A DNA stretch of 64,000 nucleotides from Hymenochaete sp. R1 (Eukaryota > Basidiomycota > Agaricomycetes > Hymenochaetales > Hymenochaetaceae). This document shows, in pieces, positions 12,575 to 23,412 of the stretch (position 1 is the first letter of the stretch; every line of letters starts with the position of its first letter). The position numbers and the translations under genes are program-made. The stretch spans positions 248,001-312,000 of the forward strand of contig JAFREE010000009.1 in the NCBI GenBank assembly GCA_019400425.1. Direction: 5' to 3'. The notes under the pieces were generated by a model. The model was not told where the DNA came from. It did no database searches and worked only from the letters and a program-made list of their open reading frames with translations.

Positions 12575-14483
12575 CTAGCCAATAGTCTTCCAATTAACCT
12601 CCTTTTCGAATGCGTAACCGACGTGGAGTACTGTTGCTTCGTCAAAACGACGACCGACAATCTGGCGTAGGTTGTGAATTATTCTCTCCGATGATAAATA
12701 AAATAAAAAAGAAGCACCTGCATTCCCACAGGAAGTTTTATTTTCTCATCCCCACTCCCAATGATATCTTCTTTTACCGGACAAGTCCAACCAATAGGAA
12801 TACTCATAGCCAGATGTCCAGTTCTATTGAATTGACATGTGTTTGCATCCATATCACCTGGACAGAATCGCGTGAGTATTTCGCGAACAGCCAATTTAAA
12901 CCATTTACCTAGATATTTTGCGGCATCGAGAGGGCTTAATGGACCTTTCGGAATGCGTCTTGCTCCTGTTGATACTGTAGGCATGATGAGAACGTCCACC
13001 TTCTCGAGTGCCTCATCATAGTCTTCTGTGGCTTCTCGCGCCAGATTCATTGCCCGCCCATAAGCCTCTCTAAAGCGTCTCCAGCCCAACTCGGCGCAGA
13101 GAGCATCGGTGATGACATATGAACTAACTTTCTCCCATTTTTCTTTAGTCCATCTATAGCAACAAAATGCGTCAGAAGTACTGTATGACGTAGAAAAACT
13201 TTGACTGACGGAATAAGTTTGTCGAAGTATTCGTTTATATAAAACCCTCGCCCACCACACTCTCTGCCCGTCAAAGCTGGCAACTCTTGCATCAAAAACA
13301 TACTGATGTCAGATCGCATGCTTATATGTGCAGGCACTGAAATCTCTTCAACAACAGCCCCGAGTTTACGAAATGTCTTCTGTGCAGCCTCGAAGGCCTC
13401 TACAACCTTTCCTTGCGGCTTTATGCCGTCTACCCCTTCCTTCAAAATACCGACGCGAAGGCCTTTGATGCCTTTCATATGAGCCTTCATGAGATCATCG
13501 TAATATTTGGGAACTTTCCTCCGAGATGGGGCGCCCAATTGACGGTCATCAATACCGTCATAACCAGCAATAGCCTGCAGGAGGAGAGAGACATCTGCGA
13601 CATTTTGTGCCATTGGCGCCAGGTGATCGATACTCCAGGCACAAGGCAAAGCGCCTGTGTAAGGGACGAGGCCGTAGGTTGCCTTCAAACCCACTATACC
13701 ACACCAAGCTGCGGGCTTCAACTAAATGAGTGTTGAAATCGAAAAAAAAAGTTCATTCATACACGCACCAATCGAGTACTACCGCCTTGATCACCACCTA
13801 TTCCCATTTCTACCTCTCCGGAACCAATGAGCGCACCACAACCTGAGCTGCTCCCTGCCGTGCTGAATCCAAACGCATAGGGATTATGTACAGTCCCAGT
13901 AGATGAGGTGAATGAGGCACCACCCGTGGCCATGCATTCGCACGCTGCCTTCCCAACGATTGTACCTCCAGCTTCGAGAGTCCGAGTGACGACGGTAGCA
14001 TCAAATTGGGCTTTAAGAATTGATTCCCGGTGAGCTTTCTGAAGAGTCACAAAAATGAATTATACATACGCTTGAAATCTTTCATCAACTCAGTCCCAAA
14101 AAGACATGGTACATCCGCGACGCAGATGCTGCCTTTGAGACAGACTTTGCGCCCCTTGAGGATACCTTGCCGAGGTCCTTTTATCGTCACCTTCCAAGCC
14201 CATCCACCTAGTTTATTTTCCTCTCCGAGTGCCTTATGAATATTTTTACGAGGGTAGGCCTCTCGATCGACCGGCAGCAAGTAGTCTTATACTATGTGAG
14301 TAGGGTCTCTGGCAAAACGCTGGGACAGCACTAACCTGGACGGTTCATGACTTTCTTAGCCGCCTTCTGGAACTCATGAAGTAGCTTCAGGTAGTCCTTT
14401 TCCTCATCCTCCGGGATGTGATATTTGAGCGTATCTGCCACCGAGCAAAGTTCTTCTAAACTAATCGGCGTCAATGAAGCCAT
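12575..14483 (-). CDS. Amidase-signature enzyme 1
   Basis: Hydrolyses an amide bond (acetamidase/formamidase-like branch of the amidase-signature family; substrate not predictable). The start ATG at 14483 gives MASLTPISLEELCSVAD. The catalytic Lys is in KVCLKGSICVADVPCLFG. The cis-Ser is in [10 protein letters not shown] and the nucleophile Ser in [27 protein letters not shown] and LDAAKYLGKW follow. The last intron falls after LPVGMQ, and the last exon is IVGRRFDEATVL to the TAG at 12575-12577. About nine exons and roughly 560 aa, the usual length. First of three tandem copies and the most diverged. No signal peptide, so cytosolic. Confidence 0.88.
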
Positions 14484-15277
14484 GACTGTTAAGTACAAGA
14501 CGTACGAAATGGTGAATACGAACGAGATTTATACTGCCGTACCGCCGCAACACATCCGGAAGAGACTCCATAAATCAGTACCGAGCCCCGCAATTGCAAA
14601 CATAGAGTTGTCGGTGATCAAATGTGAACTAGTCCATTCTCGCCACCATCGGCCCTTCGTCGACTCATTGACCATTGAGTGCGACGACGTGCAACCTCCT
14701 TTCGATTATGTGTGATGATGACTGGCTTCGAGATAAGAAGATTTCGGAATCAAACCACCTATACGGCGGTAACGTGTTAGGGATCCCCAAGGACAAAATA
14801 AGTGGCGGGATGGGTGGAAGCAAAGAGGAAATTGACGCTTGAGCGACCTGCTGAGCTCCGTCGATCCCGCCCACCCTTTGGCTTACGACCGATCGATCTC
14901 ATGTAAAATCCTTCTTCTGAACATTTACACGATGACGTCCGAACTTTTCTTTCTATATATCGATTTTTGTCCTTGTGATGATAAAAAGGGCAGCAGGGCC
15001 ATTTAAGATGAACGTTCCAGTCTTCAAATTTCCGACGTATTCGTGTCCGGACAGATTCCCAGGATCGGTTTCAAGCACATTTTATAGACAAGACGAAGAA
15101 ATGTTTGGCGTAGTAAATGGGCCTGTACAATTATCAAATCCGTGCGGTAAAACATAGAAAGCATTCTCATGAGCAGTACGTGTAAGAATTATTGCACAAG
15201 TTTGCGAATATACATAGATTTATCATTAAATTACAGAAAATTCTTTCACTTCATACCTAAGAAATTGTGATGATCGA
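14484..15277. other. Spacer between amidases 1 and 2
   Basis: An open plus-strand frame at 14975-15157 and the overlapping one at 14425-14715 show no family features. The stretch probably holds the promoter of amidase 1 (start 14483) and the 3' end of amidase 2. The TATA-like tract near 14953 (ctatatatcg) is 470 bp from the start and therefore doubtful. Confidence 0.4.
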
Positions 15278-17200
15278 TTAGATTTTTATACTTGAATGAG
15301 ACCCGATGCTTCTCCAATCGACGGCTTGTTCAAAAGCATCGCCGACGCGAAGGACTGTCGCCTCATCAAATTGGCGGCCTACGATCTAGATGACGATGAA
15401 TTTGAGCTCTCATCTGCGGAAGAGAATAATGAAAAGCACACCTGCAACCCGACAGGGAGTTTTATCTTCTTATCCTCAGGTGAATGAATATCTTCATCTA
15501 CAGGACGAGTCCAGCCGATCGGAATGCTCATCGCTGGGAGGCCCGTTACATTGAACTGGGGTGTATTGAACTCTAGACCCTCTGCCCATTCTCCATAAGT
15601 ACTTTTTTTTCGCAATAAGCAGTACAGAGACACTGACCGGTGTACTTTACAGCCTCGAGAGGAGATAGTTTGATTTTAGGGAGGCGTCGCGCACCGAAGA
15701 CTGTTGTAGGCATGATGAGAACATCATACTCTTTGAGCATAGCGACGTAATCGGCTTTCGCTTTGCGTATTTGATTCATAGCTCTCCCGTAAGCCAATGT
15801 TTGTCGTTCCCATACGAGCTCTGCGCATATAGAGTAGCTAAAAACGTAGTTGCTAACACCATTCCAGGTGTCTTGGTCCCATCTGTAAAAGGAACAGGCA
15901 TTAGGACTAATCGATAATGTGAGGTATAGTACTCACGGCAGTAGTTTGTCAAAGAATTCACTGACATACTGTTGCCTTCGGCCGTACTGCTTGCCGAATA
16001 TGGTCTTCACGAATCCGATTGACATCATAGACACGGCTGGGGCGAGCTTCAAATGAGCCGGAATAGAAACCTCCTCAACTGTGGCACCGAGCCCGCGGAA
16101 CGTCTCAATTGCAGCTTGGAAAGCGTTCTTGACCTCGGGCTGGAGCTTCGGAGACTGCAAGCCCTCCTTCAGAATACCAATTCGAAGCTTCTTGATGCCT
16201 TTCTCGCGTGCGTGTATGAGGTCGCGGTGATACTTTGGGACCTCGTCTCGGGATGGGGCACCCAGCTGGCGATCATCGATTCCATCACTACCTGCGACGG
16301 CCTCCAACAAACGTGCGACGCCTTCGACCGTCTGAGCCATGGGCCCACAGTGATCAATAGTCGGTTCGCATGGGAGCACGCCAGTGTACGGAATGAGGCC
16401 GTGAGTCGCCTTCAGGCCCACCAACCCACACCAAGATGCGGGCTTCGCTAGCCAATCAGCATACGCAACACCTTTTAACAGCTAGTACAAACTCACCAGC
16501 CGGATACTCCCACCTTGGTCGACAGCCATCCCCATTTCAACTTCACCTGAGCCAATGAGCGTACCACTACCTGAGCTGCTTCCTGCGGTGCTGAAACCAG
16601 GAGCGTGCGGATTGTGCACGACACCTGTCGAAGACGTGAACGAAGCACCACCCGCCGCCATGCTTTCGCACGTTGCTTTGCCGACGATTGTACCTCCGGC
16701 ATCCAGGATTCTGGTCACGACAGTGGCATCAAAAGAAGCTACGCAGGCTTTTTTAGTGATATTGCAGCTCGATAAGACAAGGGGCGCATACGTCTGAAGT
16801 CTTTCATTAGGCTTGTCCCGAATAAGCATGGCACATCGGCGAGGCATATACTGTCTTTTAGACATATCTTGTGTCCTTTGAGTATGCCATGGTCCTTGCC
16901 TTTAACTGTAGCCTTCCATGCCCAACCACCCAGCTTGTTATCCTCCTTCGGTACTTCATGGACGTCGTTGCGAGGATAAGCTTTTCGATCAACCGATGGA
17001 GTATAATCTATACACAAAGTCAGCTACCAATATATGTTGCGTCAGGAAAGCAAGCATTCACCTGGATGCCTCATAACGTCCTCAGCGGCCTTCTGAAAAT
17101 CATTGACTATAGTCAGGTAATCATTTTCCTCGTCTTTCGGAATTTTGTAGTTGAGTCTGTCAGCCGCCGAGCGCAAGTCTTGTACAGTAATCGGTGCCAT
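15278..17200 (-). CDS. Amidase-signature enzyme 2
   Basis: Second copy of the tandem set. The start ATG at 17200 gives MAPITVQDLRSAADRLNYKI. The catalytic Lys is in HKICLKDSICLADVPCLFG, the cis-Ser in STAGSSSGSG and the nucleophile in DQGGSIR. It then has [33 protein letters not shown] and LPVGLQ/IVGRQFDEATVL, ending with TAA at 15278-15280. Intron positions match amidases 1 and 3, including the one just before IVGR. One oddity is that the usual Gly-Gly before the nucleophile loop (GIGGDQGG and GMGGDQGG in the neighbours) is GMAVDQGG here. This may alter the active-site loop. Closer to amidase 3 at the C-terminus (DAFEQAVDW in both). Confidence 0.88.
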
Positions 17201-17745
17201 GTCGCGAGTGCTTGATTGCAGCGCATTCAAGGCTCTTGCTTTCGTAAATACTTTATACTTCCAAAAGTCATCTTAATGGGGAGCTACGAGAAGAAAGGTG
17301 CACCGAGCACATCAAGCGCAGTCAATGGTGCTCGGTATGGATTAGTCGGGTGCTCCCGATAGTCGCCACCGTTGCCACAGACAACCCTTCGCACCTCTGT
17401 AAACTTCAGCCGGGGAAAAACTCCAAGGGTGTCTGGAAGCAAAACCGACACCGAATCCTTCGGAATTGATAAAAAAAAGAGTCCGAACAATGGGTGAATG
17501 GCGTATCGATATCGTGAGGCGTTGCATGCCGTTATAAACCTCATCATTGGGCTTTACGTTCAAGTTGAGCTATCGTGGAGAACAAACAATGGCAGATAGA
17601 CATAGTCGAATGCAGCGTTTGGAGGAAATTTGAAGAGTATCACAGTGACTATAAAAATATGTAATTGACAATTACCATATCTCTCAGGACATACAATTGG
17701 GATGATCGTTAATGGTCGGCTTGAGCCAAAACATCTCGCGAGTCT
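17201..17745. other. Spacer between amidases 2 and 3
   Basis: About 545 bp with no supported gene. It should include the amidase 2 promoter and the amidase 3 3' end. No repeat shared with the other amidase spacer was noticed by eye. Confidence 0.4.
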
Positions 17746-19653
17746 TCAATTCGACTTCCAGTCTACAGCTTGTTCGAAAGCATCCCCGACTGTTAGAACC
17801 GTCGCATCATCGAAGTGACGCCCTACAATCTATATAATCGTTAGTCACATTCCATCAATTGATATATCTGTGTAATAAAGATACTTACTTGAAGTCCGAC
17901 GGGGAGCTTAATAGCTATATCATCAGGTGTTAGGATGTCCTCGTCGATGGGATGTGTCCAACCGATAGGGATACTAAGTGCCGGATGGCCAGTTCCATTG
18001 AACTGAGCAGTATTCGAGACGAGTCCAGCTAAACACATACATACATCAACCGCTCCATCTCATATCGTAACAAAGACAAATTATATTTACCTGTTAGATT
18101 GGCAGCTTCCAATGGGCTTCCACCCATCGATACCCTTGGTTGCCTCCTCGCACCAAAAGGGATTGTGGGCATAATGAGGACGCTGTATTTCTGCAGCATC
18201 ATATCATAGTCCCCTCTCGCCTTCCGCACGATATTCATGGCACGGCCATACGATGTAGGATAGTGTTCCCATCCATACTCTGCACAAAGCGAGGTGTTGA
18301 TGACAAAAGAATGGACATTGTCCCATTTGTCTTGAGTCCACCTAATGAATAACGTTTAGCTAAGTATCATTTAAGGCGCTCAGCTACGCACGGAAGAAGT
18401 TGATCGAAATGTTCATTGATGTAGAGACCTCTTCTCCCGCACTGTCGTCCTTGACGTGTCTGTGTCGATCCCATTTTGTTAATCACGGTCATCGCAGAAC
18501 GGATGGTCTCGTGCATAGGAATCGAAATTTCTTCGACAATCGCTCCAAGGGATCGGAAAGTCTCCACTGCCGAATCAAATACGAGCTTTACTTGAGGCTG
18601 TAGAAGAGGAACGTCAATGCCTTCCTTGACAATGGCGACACGCAAGCCTTTGATCCCACTTTTGCGCGCATTCAAGAGGTCTTGGTGGTACTTCGGGACA
18701 AGAGAAGGGGTAGGTGCTCCCAGTTGTCTATCATCAATACCATCGTACCCGGCAACGGCTTCAAGTAAGCGGGCAACATCTCCTACGGTCCGGGCCATAG
18801 GTCCTACGTGGTCGATGCTTGACTCCGCCGGAAGCACGCCAGTGTACGGTATTAGTCCAAATGTTGCCTTCAGACCAACGATACCGCAACATGACGCAGG
18901 CTGACATTTCTCTTATGAACGACTGACTTGAATGCATCGGTATCTGCTGCTCACCAATCGAATGCTACCACCTTGGTCACCGCCCATGCCCATATCAACC
19001 TCTCCGGAGCCAATCAGAGCGCCGCAACCTGAACTACTTCCTGCAGCACTAAACCCATATGCATGCGGATTTTGTACATGCCCCATGTAAGATGTAAAAG
19101 ATGCTGCACCGTGGGACATGCACTCGCACGTCGCCTTTCCTACGATTGTTCCTCCAGCTTCCAAGATACGGGTCACAACCGTCGCATCGACCGAAGCTTG
19201 AGAATGGTCAGAATGATTTAACTGTAATTTGGGGTAGGCAAGACTTACGGACAAAATTTCTGATTGCAGTAGTGCCAAAGAGGCACGGTACACCAGCGAG
19301 GCAGATGTTGTCCTTGAGACAAACTAGACGCCCAGAAAGGACACCACCTTCCTTTCCCTTTACAGTCGCCTTCCAGGTCCACGCTCGCAGTCGATTCTCT
19401 TCTTCTGGTACAGATCGGCTGTCAAGACGAGGATATACCACGTAGTCGACGGGTGGCATGAAGTCTTATCACTGTGGGCAAGCAATTCCGAAGTTCGACC
19501 CTTTGTTCACTCACCAGCATTCGTCATAACGTTTTGAAGCGCATCATGAAACTGTCCGACCAATATTTGATAATCTCCTTCGTTATCCTTTGGTATCCGG
19601 TACTTGAGCTTTGACGCTGAATCGCGGAGGGCCTGGAGGCTAATGGGAGCCAT
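17746..19653 (-). CDS. Amidase-signature enzyme 3
   Basis: Third copy. The start ATG at 19653 gives [20 protein letters not shown], almost the same opening as amidase 2. The Lys is in [16 protein letters not shown], the cis-Ser in [10 protein letters not shown] and the nucleophile in GGDQGGSIR. Then come [20 protein letters not shown] and [21 protein letters not shown] lies before the last intron, and [12 protein letters not shown] runs to the TGA at 17746-17748. All motifs needed for activity are present and no frameshift is seen, so the tandem set looks like three working genes. Cytosolic. Substrate unknown; short-chain or aryl amides are typical of fungal relatives. Confidence 0.88.
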
Positions 19654-20750
19654 GGTGAGAAAACTCTCTGAGCTGGGAGATAACGAAGAAGCACTGGCTC
19701 ACCTTGGTTATATAGAGTTTCGCTGCGGAACCCAAGTATGGAATCAAAACACGATATACCCGGATCCGAGCAAAGTGTCTCTTGCATATCATTATTATAT
19801 TCGCTCGGCGCTGCAAATACCAAAGGCCCAAGGGACATATTTTTGAATGGCGGATTGTTGTCCTCATCGTCCCATCTGTGGCAACAAGTTAGCGCTGCAC
19901 ACAAAAAATACGGAGGCGCCGGGTCAATGAGCAGCCTGAGAGCATTGTGAGATCCTGGTTTTTATTCGTAGATGAGAGTATGAGTTTAGGTCCAGCAAAT
20001 CGTCATGTCATTGGACGTCGTTGGAGATGAGGAGATGTCGATGCCACTTTGCCGAACTTCTCGGCTACTCAAAGTCAATCACATGACTCTCTAAATCCGG
20101 CATATACTTCTCACGATACTACAGTACTTGCTTCCACCATCGAGTCGGCGGGGTTGAGGATAAACACTAGTACTAGTACTGCTACAACTCGATGAATCAC
20201 CACTCGGCCGTAACGCGTCCAAATCCTCTCCTCATTCCGAAAGACTATATTGTTTAAAGCAATCCCGGTGTCTTGTCGAACTTCACAGAAACACTCTTCT
20301 TCCGACTCGTTCGAAGGACATATTGAGATGCATGGCTTGCGGCACCTCCGAGGCGACCCCTTATTCTCGGTCTGTCTGGTCACTATTTACTTATTTCATA
20401 GCTGTTCGCATCCAATTACATTAATATTATTTATTCTACCTATTTTGTACACTTCATTTATCAAAGACATTTCGTCCCTTACGGTCTTAGATTCGACGTC
20501 ATATCGTTCCTATCAATCTGCAGATATCCGTGTTCCGTTGTACCCGTCTGCCAGGAATCGTTCTCGAAAGTTAGTATTTTTGACTGCTACTCCTAAGAAC
20601 ATGTCTGCTGACTCTGCTGACTCCTATTTCGGCGAGCTTCGCATTTCCATATAATCCCCGGTGTTTCCTACATGAGTGTGTTTCTCCACCCATTGTGCGT
20701 CCTTCTCTCTCTTCTATCACTCTACCACTCCCGTTCTTACTTCTTTTTAC
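19654..20750. other. Intergenic, amidase 3 promoter side
   Basis: No supported gene. A plus-strand frame at 20250-20654 is open but has no recognisable features. There is a small ACTAGT direct repeat at about 20165-20180. From about 20640 the plus strand becomes pyrimidine-rich, continuing into the ORF that follows. Confidence 0.35.
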
Positions 20751-21572
20751 ATGCCCGTCATCAGACGTACTTCAAAGAGGACGAGGTTCCTCACTCCCGA
20801 GACACAAGTCTCGTATAGTGGTCATGGACCACCGTTATTACCTGAGCCTGGCTCATGTGACACCCGACGCAAAGGGTCGCACTTTTTCAAAGACTTAAAA
20901 GACAATCTTATCCAACCCGCTCCTTCTTTTGTTGACTCCGACCGTTTCATTTTCGTAGATTGTGCTCGTTCGACAGCCGACATTTCCCGTCCTTCGGAGG
21001 ATGCCTCAAATATCCTTGTCATTCGAGACATACCCGAGTCTATTTTGAAGCGCTTTCAAATCCAAGAACTGTTGCAAATTTATCAGTCGCTCGGTATTGC
21101 ACATGTATTCGGTGCTCATACCACTAAGAGAGTCATATTGGCTAATCTTCTTACCCTGCGTGCTCGATACTCTTCTCTATATTTTGTATTCAAGGCTAAT
21201 TCTTCTCAAAACACGAGCTATACCTCGTCTTCATTCTCTTACACCTTCCTCTCTCAATTTTCCACTACTCTCGTACCGTCTCACCTCAGGTCCGAACGGT
21301 TTCGTTTCCACAGTGTAGTGCACGTCGATGACGACCTGCCTTCCGACCAATCTATCATGGTGTTGGATGGATTGTCTCCGTATCTCCTTGCGCGGCTTTC
21401 CTTTCCTTGTTTGAGATCAGTCGCTGCATTTTTTAACATTTCGTTGACTAATTCTAAATCTCGTTTTCATACATTGCGCGATATACGATCCCACACTGAC
21501 GAGTTTTCTTTGTGTAGGATTGTCTTTTCCTGTGCAACAGTGTTCATCCTTGAGACGCCAACACAGCATTAA
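20751..21572 (+). CDS. Isolated ORF with SAP-like segments, possible mobile-element remnant
   Basis: A single open frame of 273 codons from the ATG at 20751; the frame is open upstream without an ATG. Two helical stretches resemble SAP-type nucleic-acid-binding helices. One is around FQIQELLQIYQSLGIAHVFG followed by TKRVILANLL. The other is around CLRSVAAFFNISL followed by KSRFHTLRDI. Similar SAP-like pairs occur, from memory, in proteins linked to agaricomycete mobile elements, but no transposase, helicase or terminal repeat is visible here. The coding strand is unusually rich in T and C, with many Ser, Phe and Leu codons, unlike the neighbours. It may be a fragment or a fast-evolving orphan. 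Confidence 0.4.
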   Translation: MPVIRRTSKRTRFLTPETQVSYSGHGPPLLPEPGSCDTRRKGSHFFKDLKDNLIQPAPSFVDSDRFIFVDCARSTADISRPSEDASNILVIRDIPESILKRFQIQELLQIYQSLGIAHVFGAHTTKRVILANLLTLRARYSSLYFVFKANSSQNTSYTSSSFSYTFLSQFSTTLVPSHLRSERFRFHSVVHVDDDLPSDQSIMVLDGLSPYLLARLSFPCLRSVAAFFNISLTNSKSRFHTLRDIRSHTDEFSLCRIVFSCATVFILETPTQH

Positions 21573-21895
21573 TACACAGTACACAGTGCCACCACGACGA
21601 TCCTTCGTTTTCATCCTCCTATCTAGCACAGACATCCAAAAACTCGGAGTTCAATTAAACGAAACCGTACAAATATATCACGACTGACAGTAAGTTGCTA
21701 ATCCTTTTCAAGAGCATATCGGAGCGACCGTTGATAATGTTAATGATACTGACATTTGCCAATTGATCGAGTCTATGTACCGATGATCTTCCCAGTCAAT
21801 AGCCATATTCTCATTGTTATTTCGGGGTTATTTTGTCCAAATCAAAGAATGTACCTTTGAAACTTGCCACTGTGACTGTCTACACTTGGGGTTGC

Positions 21896-23135
21896 CTAAC
21901 ATGGTACCTGCTGTGTTTGCCCAAAGGCTGTCTTCTGCTCATACGGGAAGTGTGCCGCCCAATGAGCGGCAATTTCGTCCCGGCGCGCGATCCAAACACT
22001 TTCTATCTTGGATACTATGTGAGATTCGTGCATTAGTGCGTGCGGGCCTCTGGAATATTTTTAAAGTCTCTTACTATATTCCAGAAACTCTTCGAAATAA
22101 GCAAGCCGGCCACCGCGTCCGATAATGTGGGGATGTAGCACCACGCTCATCATCTTCGCTTCTCCTCCGAGGCCTTCTTCGTACAGAGTATTAAACGTAT
22201 CTTTCTGCCCACGCAATGAGTCAGCTGCTCATCCCCATGGGAAAGATATCCGAAAACGAACTAAATACTCAGCGTAATCTTTTGGGGAAGCCCATCCGGA
22301 TCCCATGGCGTTAAACTTAAAGTCGCTGGTATCGCTAAAAATACTGAAGTGAGTTCTATCTCTCACACTCATTGGAAGATACCGCACTGTGAAAAAGGCA
22401 CCATCAGGAGTCCAGTATCAGGCTGGCCTCCCGATGCTAGCGGCGACGGCGTCCAGTACGGCAGGTCATCAGAATTCGAATCCGACGAATACAACAAGGG
22501 CAGTCCGCGGTGTGCATGTTCGCGCGCATACAAACGTATGCTTGCATTGGAACGCCGGTCGACCATCCATCCGTGTGGGAGCGTAGTGTCGCCCGTTATC
22601 TTCTGGAGGGATTCGATAGCCTCTGAGATGTGCTGAGCCTCCGTCTGAGGGTCAACATGGAGATAATCAATGTAGCGTTTGCTGGCGCAGGAGATTTCTG
22701 CTCCGGATGCGAGAATATGGTGTGCCCAGTACGGTGCTCGTTCAAGGGCCAGGGTGTTAACATTCCACGTCGACTTTATGTTGTACCTGTGCTACATCTC
22801 AGCTCGTTCCTTGCGATGTCAATGGCAAAAGTTGGCGCTCACTTTTTGAAGAGATTCAGTAGCCTCGGAACACCTTGACGCCCTCCATATTCGTACGCTC
22901 CTTCGTTTATATCATTGCGAGGACCTTTACCGGCACCTCGCTTCGGAATGTCCATATGCATCCACTCTGACGCAGAATCGCCGAGTTCGGGCGAGGACTC
23001 AGCACCCATGTTGAAATTCACGACAAACGATACTGCAATCTTGGCGTTTCCGGGCCATTGTGGATCGGGTGTATTGTATCCGTATCCGATGAACTCCCGC
23101 TCGAGGAAGAAGTCCGAGTCGTCAGTAGAGCTCAT
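21896..23135 (-). CDS. Polysaccharide deacetylase-family hydrolase, allantoinase (PuuE)-like
   Basis: The start ATG at 23135 leads to REFIGYGYNTPDPQWPG and AKIAVSFVVNFNMGAE, the N-terminal signature of the cytosolic PuuE-type branch of NodB-fold hydrolases. Joined exons continue as NLFKK/YNIKSTWNVNTLALE, RYIDYLHVDPQTEAQHI, SDSNSDDLPYW, AKMMSVVLHPHIIGRGGR and EYISKIESVWIARRDEIAAHW. The TAG is at 21896-21898. At least four introns, including one whose removal restores LFKKYN near 22845 and one after EEFLEYI. No signal peptide, so not a wall chitin deacetylase. Relatives act on allantoin or related C-N bonds; the substrate here is unproven. One odd point is that the conserved ASHGxRWxDY-like segment reads CASKRYIDY. 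Confidence 0.78.
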
Positions 23136-23412
23136 CTTTTACGAAGTGATTGGATACTTGTTAAGACGTCCCGAACGACACAGATAGCTGCCAAAGTGGG
23201 AATCGCGCGTTGAGTTCCTATTCTTTACCATGTTCCCGTGATCTAATTAACACCGTGAATATTAACGCCCGATCACCCAGTACACATAAGGATAAGTATC
23301 CACGTACAAAAAGAGGGGAAAGAAATTCTGAGTTTGTTCAGTGTAATCTACAGTACATACAAAAGCTTCAACTACAACACGATTTTAGTTACACAAAAGT
23401 ATCGTGACTCTT

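Noticed and set aside
22349..22878. Plus-strand frames over the deacetylase gene
   Set aside because: They are reverse shadows of the well-supported minus-strand exons (IDYLHVDPQTEAQHI and SDDLPYW).
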